This document shows, piece after piece, positions 38,090 to 40,049 of a stretch of 40,049 nt of DNA. Numbering within the stretch: position 1 is the first letter of the stretch; each line of letters opens with the position of its first letter. The notes under the pieces are model-generated. The model was not told the DNA's origin and searched no databases. It was given only the letters and a program-made list of their open reading frames with translations. The DNA is from Candidatus Woesearchaeota archaeon (GTDB lineage Archaea; Nanobdellota; Nanobdellia; Woesearchaeales; GW2011-AR4), in the NCBI GenBank assembly GCA_016177615.1, contig JACOUX010000002.1, forward strand, positions 1 to 40,049, in the 5' to 3' direction. The position numbers and the translations under genes are program-made.

Positions 38090-38917
38090 ATGGAACTTAA
38101 ATCTTTAATTGGCAAATTTACAATTTACCAGTACATGTCAGCATTCTTGCTAATCTTACTTTTTGCAAGCGCATTCTTTTATGGCTTTGGAGTAAGCTCG
38201 TTAATTCCTGTATTAATCACAGTTATAACAGCAGCATTGCTTGATTCATTAATTAATTATTACAAATCTAAAACTTTGGAGTTTCCATACTCAGCATTCA
38301 TTTCAGGATTGTTTATAGGCGGCTTATTGACCCAGGGGCTTCAGTGGTATGTGTATGTTTCTGCTGGAGCAATTGCAGTCCTATCAAAACATTTAATTAT
38401 AGTTCATGGAAGGCACATATTTAATCCAGCAAATTTTGGAGTATTTGCAGTTTTTCTTTTGTTTAATGCCTCCAATACATGGTGGACCTCATCTCCTTTT
38501 ATTTTAGTGCTGATATTTGGAATCTTTATATTGTGGAGGATGAGAAGATTTGATTTGACAATTTCATTTCTTGCAGCATACTACATCATTCATGCCATTA
38601 TTGAGCCGCAGATAATGATGGGAATGCCGATGATGCAAATGCCAATGATGATGAATAATTTTTATTTGTCATTCATAAGCCAAAGCACTATCTTCTTTTT
38701 CGCGATGTTCATGCTGATAGAGCCGAAAACGCATCCTGCCTCGAGAAGAGCAAGAATATTTTATGGAATCCTGGCTGCAGCAATGATTATAGGCGTTGAA
38801 TTAAAGAATCCTGCATTCGGACTGCCGTTTGTGCTTCTAATAGCAAACATGCTTGTGCCGGTGTTGAACAGGATTGATGTGGAGGTTAGGAAGAGGAGTG
38901 ATATTAAGCAGGGATAA
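38090..38917 (+). CDS. RnfD/NqrB-like membrane protein
   Basis: A 275-aa protein with about eight membrane segments. SKHLIIVHGRHIFNPANFGVF resembles the 'HIFNPAAxG' motif of RnfD and NqrB, subunits of ion-pumping flavin electron-transfer complexes. The usual SGAT flavin-attachment motif is not evident, and a Met-rich loop (MMGMPMMQMPMMMNN) lies about two-thirds along, perhaps binding copper or another soft metal. No other Rnf/Nqr subunit is in the window, so it probably works alone or in a different role. ATG 38090; 43 nt after the pilin fragment. Confidence 0.65.
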   Translation: MELKSLIGKFTIYQYMSAFLLILLFASAFFYGFGVSSLIPVLITVITAALLDSLINYYKSKTLEFPYSAFISGLFIGGLLTQGLQWYVYVSAGAIAVLSKHLIIVHGRHIFNPANFGVFAVFLLFNASNTWWTSSPFILVLIFGIFILWRMRRFDLTISFLAAYYIIHAIIEPQIMMGMPMMQMPMMMNNFYLSFISQSTIFFFAMFMLIEPKTHPASRRARIFYGILAAAMIIGVELKNPAFGLPFVLLIANMLVPVLNRIDVEVRKRSDIKQG

Positions 38918-38960
38918 ATATTCAAACTCAATTTGAGCAACAATGCATCCATCTGCCTTG

Positions 38961-40049
38961 TCAGCTTTTGAGCAGCCAGCTCCAAAATGAAACAAATTCA
39001 ATTTTTCTGCCGTCAAATTCCCTAGTTTTTTTATCTCCTAGATACAAAAGAAGAGATTTCTTTATTTTATACTTATTCATAAATAATTTTAATGTGCTCA
39101 AATCCCTGTCTTCAACCTTTTCCCTATTTTTAACTTCAATAGGCAGAATGTTCCTGCCTTCAATTTTTATGAAGTCTATCTCCTTTTCCAAGTTCCTCCA
39201 GTAATGCTTCCCGTCCATGGAGCTTAAGACGAAAGACTCTAAAATTTTATCATTATTTTCCCCATAGCAATATGCAAGATTCCACCAGTAAGGATAAGCT
39301 CTCTGCAACTTTCTGCTCGTTGACAAAGTACTTGGCCTGAAATTCTTAACAATTCTTATTAGATAGCAAAATTCAAGATAGAAAATGTGCTTGTAGAGGG
39401 TATTCTTGCTTATCCTTAGGTTCTTTGATAGATTATCATAATCAAGATAGAACCCTGGCTCTTTGTAAAACAATTCTATGAGACTATACAATAATTCTTT
39501 GTTAATATTGCGAAATCTTTCTGGAAGGTCTGATTTGATTATCTTGTCTATAATTGTTGTTTTAAGATAATCCTTGATGACTAATTCATTATCCCAGTTT
39601 ACCGTCTCCGGGAAGCTTTTTAATAAGTAGGAAAAAAATTCTTTTTTTATTTCCCTTAAGTACAATTCATGATTCTTAGCCATTTTCTGCTTTCCAGATA
39701 ATTCTAAAAATTCTTTAAAGCTTAAGGGATTAATGTTAATTAGGAAATACCTTCCAGCAAGATTTTTTATAGCTTCTTCTTCAAGATTGATGCTGCTGGA
39801 TGACGAAATGCAAAATTTTATGTTTGGGCTTGAATCATAAATTAATTTCAGCTCGCCAGCCCATTTTTTAAATTTTGTTATCTCATCAAAAAAAACAAAA
39901 ATTTTTTCTTTTTTGTAATCTACTCCCGTTAATTCTTTGTAATTTTCAAAAAGGTCTACCAAATCATCAATTTCCTTGTCAAAACTAAAATAAAAGATTC
40001 TTTTGGCATTAGTTCCGCTAAGCAGGTCTTTTATCGTCTGGTATATAAG
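38961..40049 (-). CDS. AAA_14/DUF4143 family ATPase, 5' end outside the window
   Basis: The frame stays open to base 40049, so the track's TTG 39962 is not the start and the P-loop lies outside. 362 residues are visible. Near the visible N-terminus are RIFYFSFDKE and a Walker B-like IFVFFDEITKFKKW, then ISSSSS (sensor region) and FKEFLEL. The C-terminal DUF4143 part has FYLDYDNLSKNLRISKNTLYKHIFYLE (winged helix) and a nuclease-like 'DGKHYWRNLEKEIDFIKI...ILPIEVKN'. This is the 'ATP-binding protein, archaeal/bacterial AAA+ superfamily' widespread in DPANN; the D-ExK-like residues EIDFIK and EVKN suggest a PD-(D/E)XK-like fold. Biological role unclear. Confidence 0.82.
   Translation of the reverse strand, partial: LIYQTIKDLLSGTNAKRIFYFSFDKEIDDLVDLFENYKELTGVDYKKEKIFVFFDEITKFKKWAGELKLIYDSSPNIKFCISSSSSINLEEEAIKNLAGRYFLININPLSFKEFLELSGKQKMAKNHELYLREIKKEFFSYLLKSFPETVNWDNELVIKDYLKTTIIDKIIKSDLPERFRNINKELLYSLIELFYKEPGFYLDYDNLSKNLRISKNTLYKHIFYLEFCYLIRIVKNFRPSTLSTSRKLQRAYPYWWNLAYCYGENNDKILESFVLSSMDGKHYWRNLEKEIDFIKIEGRNILPIEVKNREKVEDRDLSTLKLFMNKYKIKKSLLLYLGDKKTREFDGRKIEFVSFWSWLLKS

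Overview
The window looks like chromosomal DNA from an uncultivated archaeon, probably a DPANN lineage of the Woesearchaeota/Pacearchaeota kind. The support is archaeal-type promoters (TTTAAATA or TTTATAAA about 25 nt before the start codon, so many leaderless starts), an archaeal Ncs6/TtuA tRNA thiolase with a ubiquitin-like sulfur carrier, a tRNA with an apparent intron and no encoded CCA, and several proteins with archaeal class III (pilin-type) N-termini such as KKRGQ. It also carries genes more typical of bacteria (NrdR, a complete SUF system, L-lactate dehydrogenase). Lineage is inferred, not proven.

Layout. 1-2000: a cut-off conserved hypothetical and a MobA-like nucleotidyltransferase. 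2000-4560: an AT-rich accessory patch with a small AbrB-type regulator, a DFDVAVT-family protein, a DDE transposase and small membrane proteins. 4690-9180: a large endonuclease-IV-like TIM-barrel protein, then NrdR, a hypothetical, a P-loop nucleoside-monophosphate-kinase-like protein, dCMP deaminase (a dNTP theme) and a 42-aa zinc protein. 9280-11725: lactate dehydrogenase, an E1-like sulfur-carrier activator and a PAP2 phosphatase. 11790-18993: the Fe-S assembly region, in order: HTH regulator, sufB, sufD, small membrane ORF, sufS, 52-aa ORF, sufU, tRNA-Leu, small membrane ORF, sufC, sufA. 19076-34703 (minus strand): one enormous secreted-protein gene, now split by a 23-bp tandem duplication, plus a coupled membrane protein. 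34786-37232: pilin-like protein, ThiS/Urm1-like carrier, TtuA-type thiolase, [4Fe-4S] ferredoxin. 37279-40049: vapB with a decayed vapC, a zinc-ribbon protein, a pilin-like fragment, an RnfD/NqrB-like membrane protein and a cut-off AAA_14 ATPase.

How the parts fit. SufS can supply persulfide sulfur both to SufU/SufBCD and to the E1 - carrier - TtuA route that makes 2-thiouridine in tRNA. TtuA is itself a [4Fe-4S] enzyme and sits next to a ferredoxin. The same palindrome, TTAAC(4)GTTAA, lies just after the TATA box of the suf regulator and of the ferredoxin, which suggests one repressor links cluster assembly to an Fe-S consumer.

Most notable items: (1) a gene of about 4,852 codons for glycan-active-like and peptidase M64 modules, interrupted by a perfect 23-bp tandem duplication that could be a reversible on/off switch; (2) a tRNA-Leu(CAA) with a 25-nt GNRA-capped insertion in its T-loop, next to a degenerate copy of itself and a copied sufU 3' end; (3) a shared leader of about 92 nt in front of dCMP deaminase and sufD; (4) the shared operator.
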